Source of the DNA: Zancudomyces culisetae
Lineage: Eukaryota; Kickxellomycota; Harpellomycetes; Harpellales; Legeriomycetaceae
Assembly: GCA_001969505.1 (NCBI GenBank)
Contig: LSSK01000270.1
Span: 1-35,943, forward strand
Direction: 5' to 3'
Length of the DNA: 35,943 bases
In this document: one piece after another, positions 1-11,000 of the stretch
How the letters are laid out: each line of letters starts with the position of its first letter
How positions within the stretch are numbered: the first letter of the stretch is position 1
Translations under genes and position numbers: made by a program
Notes under the pieces: generated by a model
What the model saw: only the letters and a program-made list of their open reading frames with translations
Told to the model about the DNA's origin: nothing
Database searches by the model: none

Positions 1-324
1 TGGCTGTCCCTTACATCCTCTCATTTTGAAAAATCATTCCAAACAACCTAGCTATGAGTACAAGGCTTGTCATCCACCATGCTACAGTTAATTACTTGTT
101 TTAATGTGCAAGTTTTTGGACATTTTCTGTACTACTGCATCACGTTGCAAAAGTGTGTTTTAGTTGTATAAATTGGTAGAATTTACTTCAAGTTTATTAT
201 TATTTGCTCATAAATAAATATTAATTAGTAACGCTATTAAATATGGTCTGATAGCAGCATGCTCGCTATTCTGCCAATTTAAGGCTGGATCCATTGGCAT
301 ATTTTAAGTTATTTGGAAAGCCAG
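1..324. other. 3' flank of the first gene, non-coding
   Basis: AT-rich sequence between the window edge and the stop codon of the minus-strand surface protein. It presumably holds that gene's 3' UTR. I see no coding frame with protein-like composition and no RNA gene. Confidence 0.5.
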
Positions 325-2631
325 TTACACATTACTTTGTAATCGTGGCTCGCCCTGGTAACGTGGACGGTATGGATTCGGAATTCGTACGTAATATGGC
401 GAATCATACTCCGAATCAGAATATTTTGTGTTTTCATCCATTCTCATTGGTTTATTTGGTCTTTTTTGAGGGTACTTGTCATCATTGGGTCTTTTGGGTC
501 TAATAGGCTCATTGGTATCATAACGCCCATAATAATCATTATATCCATTATATCCATTATATCCATTATATCCATTATGTCCATTGTGTCCATTGTGTCC
601 ATTTTTTTTGTCATCATCATCATCATCATCACCATCATCATAATCATAATCAGGCCTGGATGATCCATTTGGTCTTTGTGGTCTTTGTGGTTTTTGTGGT
701 CTTTGTGGTTTTTGTGGATCATATGAAGGTCGTCCTTCGCTGTCATACGCATCCTTTGTACTCACATAATTTTTAACTGCCGAGGTTGTATAATTGATTG
801 CACTTGTAGTTGTATAATCAACTGTGGTTACAATCACACACTCAGTAACACTAGACGTTGTATATGCAACGATATTTGATGTAACATACTCAGAGGTTCT
901 TGATGTGATATTCTCACTGATAGATGTCGTTTTGTAGAACACAGTACTTGTTTCTGTGTATTTGATAACTGTTGGCTCTGTATAGTAAATGCATGTTGGT
1001 GTCACATAGTACACAACGCTGGAGGTTTTATAATAAACTGTGCTTGGTGATGTGTAGCTTATATCCGATGTTGTTGTGTAATAAACAGTGCTAGATGCTG
1101 TATAGTCGGTAGAAGAGGAGAGTATACAATCTGTGGTGCTAAACGTAGGATGCTCAACGGTTTCAACTTTTGTATAGTAAATAACATTCGATTCGGTATT
1201 ACAAACCGTACTGCTTTCTGTGTTGTATACCACACTTGGTGTTGTGTAATATACTGTGCTTTCTGATGAACCATATACTGTACTTGTTTTGGTGTGACAT
1301 GCTATGCTTGTTGAGGTATAACAAGTCGTGGTTTGTGTTGTATAGTGAATTATACTTGGTGTTGTGTAATATAATGTGGTCGATGTAGTATAGTAACTCG
1401 TACTCTGTGTTGTGTAGTTTATACTGGTTGTTGATGTGTAGAAAATACTGGGTGTTCCATAGTAAATTGCACTGGGGAGTGTGCGGTAAAGCTCAGATGT
1501 TTTTGTGTTATTGATGACAGTATATGTAACATAGTAGGAGACACTAGATGTTGTGCAGTAGCTAGTACTAAGTGCTGTGTCGTAGATGGTGCTAGTTTTT
1601 GTATCGTAGATGGTACTACATTTCGTATCATAAGTAATACTGGTTATTGTGCAATGTGTTACACTTGAATCTGTAACATAGATTGTGGTTGGCTGTGTAT
1701 AGTAGATTGTACTTGTTTCTGTGGTATATACAGTGCTTGACTCTGTATGGTTAATTGTACTATATGTTTTGTAGAATACAGTAGATGTTGATGTGTACTG
1801 TACAATAGATGTTGTTGTGTACACAACAATGCTAGATGTTGTATAATCTGTTGTGCTTGTCAGTATACAGTCTGTGATGCTCGATGTTGTATATTCTACA
1901 ACGCTTGATGTTGTGTACTCTACAGTTTTAGATGTTGTATACTCACTGGTGCTAGATGTTTTATAAAGACTGACGCTGGATGTTGTGTACTCAACTACGC
2001 TTGGATAGGTGTACTCAACAACAGTGGATGTGATATAACTAGTGGTGCTGGATGTTGTGTAATATACGGTGGATGGCGTTGTATAAGATACGACTGATGA
2101 TGTCACATAAGTAATTACGCTCGAAGTTGCATATTCTGTTTTGGTTGGGGTTGTTGTGTTATAAACGGTTTTGCTTGTGTTATATTTCTGAGATTGTGAC
2201 TGTGGCTCATAAGGCGCTCGTTTTATATCAGTGACTGGTTTATATCCCATTTTTTGCTTATCCATTGGGTACTCTACCTTGGGATAACCAGGTTTGTATA
2301 CAGGATATCTTGGATAGGGTTCGTACTCATCGATATCGTAATCAGGAATTGCCATCTCATCCTGAATATTGTTTCTATCCTGAATATTGTTTCTATCCTG
2401 GATGTTGTTTCTATCCTGGATGTTGTTTCTATCCTGGATGTTGTTTCTATCCTGGATGTTGTTTCTATCCTGGATGTTGTTTCTATCCTGGATGTTGTTT
2501 CTATCCTGGATATTCTCTCTATCCTGAATATTGTTTCTATCCATATCTCTTCCAATCACAGCGGCGTTTGCTAGGTTTGCCGCAAACAACAAACAGCCTA
2601 TAACACTGCTAAAACCAGCCTTTGGTTTCAT
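325..2631 (-). CDS. Secreted octapeptide-repeat surface protein
   Basis: An intronless 768-aa protein. Residues 1-23 form a signal peptide (basic start, hydrophobic core, likely cut after ANA). Residues 32-91 hold about ten near-identical RNNIQD hexapeptides. A Tyr/Pro-rich linker follows. Residues ~155-623 consist of about 58 diverged octads with consensus close to TSSVVEYT: Ser/Thr pair, two beta-branched residues, a variable residue, an almost invariant Tyr, then Thr. The tail has QKPQRP repeats, a run of seven Asp, NGH/NGY triplets and a Tyr/Pro/Arg-rich end. There is no transmembrane or GPI-type hydrophobic C-terminus, so release to the wall or matrix is inferred. The octads could make beta-rich or amyloid-like fibres and are rich O-glycosylation substrates. 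I recognise no named family; a spore- or cell-wall adhesin is the best guess. The start is the only Met placed before the signal peptide. Confidence 0.85.
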   Translation of the reverse strand: MKPKAGFSSVIGCLLFAANLANAAVIGRDMDRNNIQDRENIQDRNNIQDRNNIQDRNNIQDRNNIQDRNNIQDRNNIQDRNNIQDRNNIQDEMAIPDYDIDEYEPYPRYPVYKPGYPKVEYPMDKQKMGYKPVTDIKRAPYEPQSQSQKYNTSKTVYNTTTPTKTEYATSSVITYVTSSVVSYTTPSTVYYTTSSTTSYITSTVVEYTYPSVVEYTTSSVSLYKTSSTSEYTTSKTVEYTTSSVVEYTTSSITDCILTSTTDYTTSSIVVYTTTSIVQYTSTSTVFYKTYSTINHTESSTVYTTETSTIYYTQPTTIYVTDSSVTHCTITSITYDTKCSTIYDTKTSTIYDTALSTSYCTTSSVSYYVTYTVINNTKTSELYRTLPSAIYYGTPSIFYTSTTSINYTTQSTSYYTTSTTLYYTTPSIIHYTTQTTTCYTSTSIACHTKTSTVYGSSESTVYYTTPSVVYNTESSTVCNTESNVIYYTKVETVEHPTFSTTDCILSSSTDYTASSTVYYTTTSDISYTSPSTVYYKTSSVVYYVTPTCIYYTEPTVIKYTETSTVFYKTTSISENITSRTSEYVTSNIVAYTTSSVTECVIVTTVDYTTTSAINYTTSAVKNYVSTKDAYDSEGRPSYDPQKPQRPQKPQRPQRPNGSSRPDYDYDDGDDDDDDDKKNGHNGHNGHNGYNGYNGYNGYNDYYGRYDTNEPIRPKRPNDDKYPQKRPNKPMRMDENTKYSDSEYDSPYYVRIPNPYRPRYQGEPRLQSNV
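541..603 (-). repeat. 9-bp tandem repeat coding NGH/NGY
   Basis: About seven copies of a 9-bp unit (ATATCCATT on the plus strand, with G variants). On the minus strand it encodes Asn-Gly-His and Asn-Gly-Tyr triplets in the tail of the surface protein. It lies next to a run of Asp codons. Length polymorphism between strains is likely. Confidence 0.85.
2361..2542 (-). repeat. 18-bp tandem repeat coding RNNIQD
   Basis: About ten head-to-tail copies of an 18-bp unit (CTATCCTGGATGTTGTTT on the plus strand). The central copies are identical and the edge copies carry a few substitutions. The period is a multiple of three, so copy-number changes stay in frame and alter the length of the RNNIQD block just after the signal peptide. 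Confidence 0.95.
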
Positions 2632-5063
2632 ATTTGCTTTTATTATTCTTACTATTGTTTTATTTTTGTATTACTTATTATAATAACTGTTAATGTTGCT
2701 ATATATAATATTTTTAGCTTAGTGGCTTTTACACTAAAACCAAAAAAAAATATTGCGGCTATATATACTAAATTTGCTTCAGCCTTCATACATTAGCATT
2801 AATAAAATATAATACAAAATGTAACATATACATATTTTTTTGTATTTATTGCTTAATGGGTTTTGTAGCGGCACGATGTTGTGTCAAATTCTTTGATATA
2901 TCTAGGGATTGACCGGAAAATGCATGTGCTGTATATTGAAGGAGTTCTGATCCATACACTTGTCGTTTACAGTAAAAGATGAAATACTAAGATATTTGAT
3001 ATACATTTTTAATGACTTCACCAATCTCATTGAGCAATATTTACTCTTGTCTTAAACAATAACTTTGTATGTGTATGTAACCGCTAAATACATACACCTC
3101 TTGTTTTCGATTTTCCAGAGTGAACCTATTCCAGCTTTGTAAAATTAGACAATGGAAAAAATGACTTTCGATTCAATTTTTTTGGCACAGGAAATTGACT
3201 TTTAAAATGTGATGGAGGGAGAAGGAAAGGAATCGGTAAAAATGTTCAAAATTCTTTAAGCCTTCGTAAGTACTAATTAGTTAACTGTCTTTGTTTGAAG
3301 TCTGTTGAGGGAAAGTGTTAGTACGGAGTAGGTTTAGTTTTGTTATGCTCATATTTTTTCGAAGGTTGTACTACGCGTAATACAAGAAATATGCAAATAC
3401 ATAATCAAAATTAGCATATCTTGTACCAGAACCATTTTATGACTGTAAAATCATTATTTAGTACACTCATATTGACTTTTTTTGACAATATTTTCCTGAA
3501 AATCCCTAAAACAGAAAAATTTTATCTTTGCACTATTCAGTATTCAGCTGCGGATGCACAAAGAGGCCCATTTACTTGTAAATATTAGGGTTGAAGAATA
3601 AACTATATCTTTGTTATCTTACAGTTTAGCGTATATTAATAACAGTGTATTGAAAGAAAAATTCAATAATTCAACTCGTAAAATTCACATTTCCATAATA
3701 AAATATAATACGTTCGCATACGTATCTAAATTTTTGCTTAGCTAGTAAATACACTATAAGCAAGTAGACAGGTAATCAAGTAAAAAGTGGAAAAGAGAAG
3801 ATTGCTTTTGCTACGTTATTTTATCACTAAAATCTTTTTTTTTTAAAAAAAGTGACTGTGTTCAAACTAAATAGTTGTTAGAAATAATCATCTGTCCAAA
3901 AATACACATATCTGGATATTCACTTGCTGATAATTCCATATCATTGTGTAAAGGACACGGAGGCTATGAAAAAGCGTAGTGTTTATCTGATAGTGTAATC
4001 AGAAGCTATAACAGAATACGTATATTCACAGTTCATAGGTCTGAGTGGTAAATTCTTTTCTGATTAATATGTATTTGCGTGTATTCACCAATATATAAAA
4101 ACGAATGAAAATTACGTTAAAGTCAGTGCTAGTGGGGAACACTTATCTCGTAAATAGATCAACTATGTTTCCAACGAGTAAAGTTATTCACATTCAAAGA
4201 TGTGATTGGTGGGGTGGGGAGTAGAGGAGCAATACAAAAAAAAATGAATGAAATGGTCTAATTCTGACTGATATGCAACCATCTAACAAGCACGTACTCT
4301 TATGGGCTTTACGCACTTTGAGTATTTCTGTATAAATGTACAGCTTCGTAAAGAGATGGAGACAAAAGATAGTTTGAATAATATTCACTAATCCTCCTGT
4401 CTTTTATCCAATTGGATCTTTTTGAATATACTATTGTTACACAAAAAAAAAAGATATTTGTACTTTACATCTCCCAAAAAACACATGAAACGAGTTTCAC
4501 TGTTAAATTGCACATTTACATGTAACTGCTGTTGACAGGTTCAAACCAATTTATGAACCGCAATAGCTTAAAGCTAATTGTTTATAAATTCAACATAGAT
4601 CATAGTAAATGATCTCGTAGTCATACAACGTATTAACCGTTAATGCGGTTTCTAAATTTCAGAGTGTAATACCTTTTAATTTTATCAGCTTGTTTGGTTT
4701 TCTGTTTCACGTATATTTCTTCCCTCATTAAACTAAAGCGTTGAGAATAAAATCCGGTAACTAGCTCCTATCTTATTGGATAAATTTTTGTTTTAATGAT
4801 GAAAATGGGATATAATATTGATGTAAATTACGTTTAGATCTATTTAGCAATTTAGTACTGGCTAAAACATAATCTCAGCTAAGAATGCTCAAACTATATT
4901 TTGGTTTTGTAAAGTCAAGCTTTTGATACGCAGGATCAGAGAGAGAGAGAAAAAAAGTAATCTATAGTTAAAAACACTCTTCCCCTATAATAAGATGTAA
5001 AGAAAGCCGAGAAAAAAAAATGTTTCTTTAATTATTTATTTTTGTCAGAGCTATAAAGAAAGT
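2632..5063. other. Intergenic region, 2.4 kb, no gene seen
   Basis: Divergent intergenic DNA between the minus-strand surface protein and the plus-strand reader/methyltransferase gene, so it holds both promoters. I find no protein-like frame, tRNA or mobile element. There is a T10A7 dyad at 3835-3851. A pyrimidine tract ending in TTTTTGTCAG just before 5049 resembles a 3' splice site, so the downstream gene may have a 5' UTR intron. Confidence 0.6.
2759..2770 (-). promoter_or_regulatory. Possible TATA element of the surface-protein gene
   Basis: The minus strand reads TAGTATATATAG about 128 bp upstream of the ATG at 2631. A similar stretch lies at 2700-2710. In such AT-rich DNA this is only suggestive. 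Confidence 0.25.
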
Positions 5064-8000
5064 ATGAGCGAAATCACACAGGTGAAAAGAAAAAGGGGTC
5101 GACCTAAGCGCATTCTGGAGCCACAGCGAGTAGAAGTAGAGCAAAGTATAAAAAGGAAAAGGGGTAGACCAAAGAAAACAAATCTGCATGAAGGGGCGGC
5201 GGGGCCTGAAAACGTCGAAGGGAACGAAAATGTGGATATAGATACCACAAAAGTATGTAATGACGCGGTATTTATTAAAAAGCACAACAATGGTAACCCA
5301 CAAATGGAGTATATCCAGACAAAATGCGAGGAGTGTAACAAAACAACAGGTACTACTCAAAGGTATGGTGATACAAATGGTTCTTTTGATATCTGTAGTG
5401 ACTGCATGGCGTCGGCCATCAATACACTGCCATTATGGAAGACCGACCTAATACGAAAGGGGTCAAGCGAATCGCTACCAGTTTATAATCCGAGCGTGTC
5501 CAGCTCCATTGAACACACTCGTGAAGAGAATAGCGTAAATGCTAATATAAAGATACTTGAGCATGTAGCTGAGGACGGGTTACAAGAGCTAAAGAAACAA
5601 CATGATGTTGTAGCTATGGGGTGTGGGTTTTTGAATGAAAAAAAAACTACGATGGGTGTTGAAGATAGCGTTAACGAGACTACAAACGCTAAAAAGAAGA
5701 AAAACTGGCACAAAGAGCTCGAAATGATAACAACAGGAGCGTTTATAACACGAGCGGCGTCACGATTCCTAACAAACAAAGATGGATTCACGGAAATCAA
5801 TGAAACTTACAGCAAATATAAGCCAGGAGCAAGATTGTTGGTGCTTTCTGTGGATAAAAAGTGGTATAAGGGCACAGCGGTAAAACTGGAAAAAGGAAAA
5901 ATAAAGGTTCATTATTTGGGATGGAGTAGTCAGTATGATGAGTGGGTAGATAGTGATTCAAAAAGAATAAAAATCGATGAGCAAGCAGGTGCGGGTGAAG
6001 AAGAAATGGAGGGTGAAGGGGGTGAAGGGGAAATGGAGGGGGAAGGGGAAGGGGAAGGGGGTGGTGAATACAAAGAAGAGGTGTATAAGGAGGAGGAAGT
6101 GTTCATGAACCAAACTGAAAGTAATAATAGCATTAGCAGCCAGATAGGTAAAAGAAATGCTTCCTCAAGCTCAGCCAAAAACGCACAAAAATCGGCTATA
6201 AAAAGAAAAATTAGACCCAGCAGCGGTAGCAATGTCCCCAATACACAAAAACCACTTGAAAGCAGCAACAAAAACACAGAACTTAGCTGGAAAACCTTAA
6301 AAACAGAGAGGCAAAGTGAGTTTTACGGGGAATCTAGCAAAGTTGGTGATATAAGCATTGGGCAGCTGATCGAAGTATTAGGTTTGGATCGAAAATACTA
6401 TTTCTGCAGAGCATTATCATTTTGGAAAGGTAAAATGTTGGTTAAGTATGAGGAATGGGAGATGGAGTACAACGAATGGATCAATGTCGAAAGTCGAAGA
6501 ATACGAACAATACCAAGAAATAGTGAATTATGGAATAAGCTAAAACTTGATGAAGAAACTGAAAGAGAAAGAGTAAAAACTGCATTAAAACATTTGAGAG
6601 AGTATAATGAATATCTAAACCAAAAAAGACAGGAAAGTCTTGCTGAGAAGAGAAGAAAAGCCGATTTCCAAAATAGAAATAAAAAAAGCAGTGCAAAAGT
6701 AGCCAAAAAGGTTCAGTTTTATACTGATTCTGATGAGACTGAGAGTAACGAACAATCGACCCATTCAGCCACTGATGATAGTGACTGTGTAACCTATCCA
6801 CATGCAGCACGAAAGAAGCGCAAGGTAATAAATGATGTGGTAACCCCCGGTCGAAAATTTAGAGTATTCAATGGAAATTTTGATGAGATAAGCAAGAATG
6901 AAAAGCCGCTTTCAAAGGCAGTACTCGAGGATGAGTATCATGTAGTTCCCTCTCAGCTCAAGCTATCAAGCTACGCACTACATTTCTATATTGGGTTATA
7001 CGTGGCAGTACGGGGTGGTAAGTCCAAGGGACAAGACGAGTGTTGGTGGCTGGGGAAAGTAGAAAATAAGCTGAAATATCGGGTTTTCATAAAATATGAA
7101 GGTTGGCCTGACGAATATAACGAGTGGATTGATGTAAACTCGCCAAGATTGAGAATAAACATTAAAATGGCAACAGAAATGGCTATTTCCATTCGAATGA
7201 ACGACGAGAATCACAAAAAAAGAGGCATGCTTGGACTCAGTAACAAAAATGTAAAAAATATTGGAAACAGCAGTAATCAGAGGCAGCACCAACAACCTCT
7301 CTCCATGAGGCTTGCCGTAAAAGAAATTATAGCTGATGCTTTTGTAAACCAAAAATATAAGGCGATCTATCCGGAAGATGTTGGCGCAATACAACTGGCA
7401 CATAAAGAGATGGACATGAAGGATTACAAATTCTTTTTCCGAATTGGAGACAAAATCAGGGCCAGAATAAACTGCAAGGGGTACATGACCGACACTACAG
7501 AAAACTTGTGGAAAGAAGGGCATATATCTACAATTTCTCAAGGCAGAATACTAATAAATTTCGGAGAGCTAAAAGAGCTTGAGAATTCAGGTCATATCGG
7601 CAAGAGCAAGAATAGTGGAAAGGATGGATCCGAAAAGTGCTTTAAGCAGTGGTTCGATTTTAACTCGAAGCAATTACGTATATTGGCGGAGACTGTAAAT
7701 AAAGACGGAAGGTTACTTGGAATTTCTGATATGGCATCAAAAAAGTCTAAAAGCAAAAAAAAAACGCATAATCACAATTCCAAATCCGCATCGGGCAGTA
7801 GAGCTGAAAGAAACAACTCGTTGCTATCAACTATTGAGGTGCTTGAAAAGAGTTTGGTGTTTATTGATACAGATAACAAGGTGGATAGCCTTGAGGAGTC
7901 TAAATCGTGGATGGTCTATTGTAATGTTTGTAACGTTGTTATAAATTGTTTTAGATATTATTGCAGCGTCTGTGAGGTGCCAACCGATAACTATGACTAT

Positions 8001-11000
8001 TACAGCTTTGATCTCTGTTTTGTGTAAGTATTTATCAGCAAGGAAGTGCTTTTTATTTTGTACTGGTTGATAACAGGACAAGAATATGTGTAAACAAATT
8101 TATAAACTAAAATATTAACATTTTAAACTATTTACGTGGATAGGTGCTACACAAATGCTTTTCCAAAAGATCATCCTCATCCACCAACAGAGTTCATTAG
8201 AGCACCTATAACAACTGTTCAGCGTATAGTTGAGCAAGTAAACAATGAAACAAAAAATATTCTAGCATCAACAACGAACATTTCGGAATTTAATCATGAG
8301 CCACAACGTCCAGAGGCACGCAAATCGAGCAACAAGGTTTATAACCAGGCAGTCAAGGTTACACAAGCTATATTTTCGATATCTGTTACTGAATACGAAA
8401 AGGATGTATTTGATTATAACGCATTCAGCTTTGGCCACACAATGTTGAACGATGGGTTAAAAAATATTGATCAAAATAATGGAGATGTGTCTATCTCGGA
8501 GGAGATTAACAGCGACGGAAATGATGGTGGGTTCGAAAATGGTGATGAATCTGTCCGATATACCAACCAACAGCTAATACGATCAACCTACCATTCTCAG
8601 CGTGTTTGTGCTCTTTGTAGTGAGAAAGAAAACGAAATGATCAATTATTTTGAATACAATGACAAGAAGGTTGGCCAATTCATTAGTAAATTTCCATTTG
8701 TTATCTATTCTCAGCCAAAGCCTAAACCAAATACATTAACTACAAACTCAGAAGGCACAAAGAAAACAAACGATACAAAGCAACCAAACGATACAAAGCA
8801 ACCAAACGACATGAACGACACAAATGGCACAGATGGCACAAATGGCACAAATGATACAAATGACACAAATGACACAAACGAAATTGATCGCGCTAATGAG
8901 CCAGACCCTCTTGTTCAGAAACTACAAAGAAGATTTTGGGTTCATGATATTTGCGCCAGGTATTCTCCAGAGGTACTTGTGGATTCGGTGAGTGGAGGTA
9001 TTAAAAATACGGCTACCGGTCTGAATGCCGTTTGGTATAATGTTACTAAAGCTGTTATCAGAGGTAGACTAATAAAATGCTCCAGGTGTAAAAACAATGG
9101 AGCTACGATAGGTTGTTTTGAACCTAAGTGTCACCGTAGCTATCACGTCATGTGTTCGGGAATGCCGCTAGAAAAGTTTGAAAAGGGGTTTGTGTTTTAT
9201 TGTCCAGTTCACTATTTCAACTACAGTTTGAAACAGGAATTACCAAACGACGACCAAGCCAGGGATATGCTGGCACGGAAAATCAACTACAAAATAAATA
9301 AACTGAGGTGTAATGTATGTAATACAAGTTTAAAAGAGGCAATTTCTTGGTGGACTTGTAGTGAGTGTATCAGCACAACATATACCAGCACGACTTCCGG
9401 TGACTACTCAGAAAGAATAACTATTGGCGGGGGTATTGGTGGAGAGGGGTATAGCGTGTGTATGGATTGCTATAATTATGACTTTCCAGAGGCACACCCG
9501 CACAAAAGGTCTTGCTTTAAGCCCTCATATGCTAAAGAAGCAATAACCTGGGACCAAAATGAACTCTATAATCAATTCACTGATAGTGAGGGCGAGTTTA
9601 TAGATGAGGACAAGGATTACACTAATGAAAAGTATGGTGTCGAAAGAAATGGCGTTTCTAGCTCCTTTAGTAAAGGCACAGGAGTGGGCGTCAATAATCC
9701 TGTTTGTTGTTCGTATTGCTGGACTACTGAATGCAAAAATTGGAGAACGGGTTATGGTCAACTTATTATGTGTGAATCTTGCTACAACAGCGCAAGTTCT
9801 TGGATGTTTGATAGTGAGGGTACTGGTCGAACCGACCACATTAGCTTAGAGGCGTTAAATCCATTCGGTACCTCTGACCCCCAATTGCTATTTTCAGAGA
9901 AAGGTGAAAACAACAAAAAAAATACAGGAATCGGTAAGGATAACAATAGTGGTGGTAGTAGTAGCGGCGATGGCAAAGGTAATGTTGATACTGGTATCAA
10001 TGAGAATGCAGGCGAACCACTGAGCTTAAAAAATACCACAGGATCGGATGGTTTTGAGAGTGCAGATTTAAGTTTTTTGGATAAGGCAGCAGGTGAATAT
10101 ATTGGGGCTGTTGAAGATTATCTACACAATCCCTACTTTACACGTGATTCGTGTTTTCCAAAGCCTACATCAATAAATGGCCAGCTTATAACACCAGAAC
10201 TGGATTATCTTAATCCAAGACCAACTTATTTGAGATCTGCAGCACCTTTAGGGTTGCTAAGTTCGTATGGACCCACAAAGGCAATGGTATGGTCGCTGCC
10301 CGTCACGAGCACGTACTTCAATATTCCAGGAAGGGCTCCCAGATGGGCATCGCATTCGGGTACTGACTATCACGGAACATGGCTTCCTCAGACTGTCCGA
10401 AGGGCGCTGTTAAGATATACTCGACCTGGAAATTTGGTTTTATCCAACTTTCTGGGTCGTGGAACTGATGCTATCGAAAGCTTTTTGCTGCGAAGAAAGT
10501 GTATTGGTATTGATATAAACCCTGTAGCTGTAGCTCTTTCACAAAGAAATTGTTCTTTTGCTGTTCCAGTTGGGCTGGCTCAAAAACTCACGGCAAAGCT
10601 GAGACCCATAATCCTTAATGGTGATTCAAGGAGTCTAAAGTTTATCACAGGAGGCGACCATACTGTCAAATATACCGATGGTACTAACACATCAGAGCCC
10701 GCAGGCGATGGTGTAGATAAAGCTAATGGCACGACAAGTATCAAGGCTAGTGATGGCATTTTTGATCATGTTTTGAGCCACCCACCTTACAAAGACTGTG
10801 TTTCATACTCCTCACACATTAATGGGGATCTTAGTAGGTTCCCAAATCCTGATGAATTCCAGTCACAAATGACCGCGGTGGCTAATGAAACTTGGCGGCT
10901 TCTAAAACCAGGCAGGTATTGTACATTGGGGATAGGTGATAACCGGTCTCAATGCTTTTACATTCCTGTTGGTTTTCAGCTAGCAAGAACGTATCTTGAC

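Noticed and set aside
2361-2542. Regular 18-bp repeats as a CRISPR-like array
   Set aside because: There are no spacers; units are head-to-tail and code for RNNIQD in a secreted eukaryotic protein.
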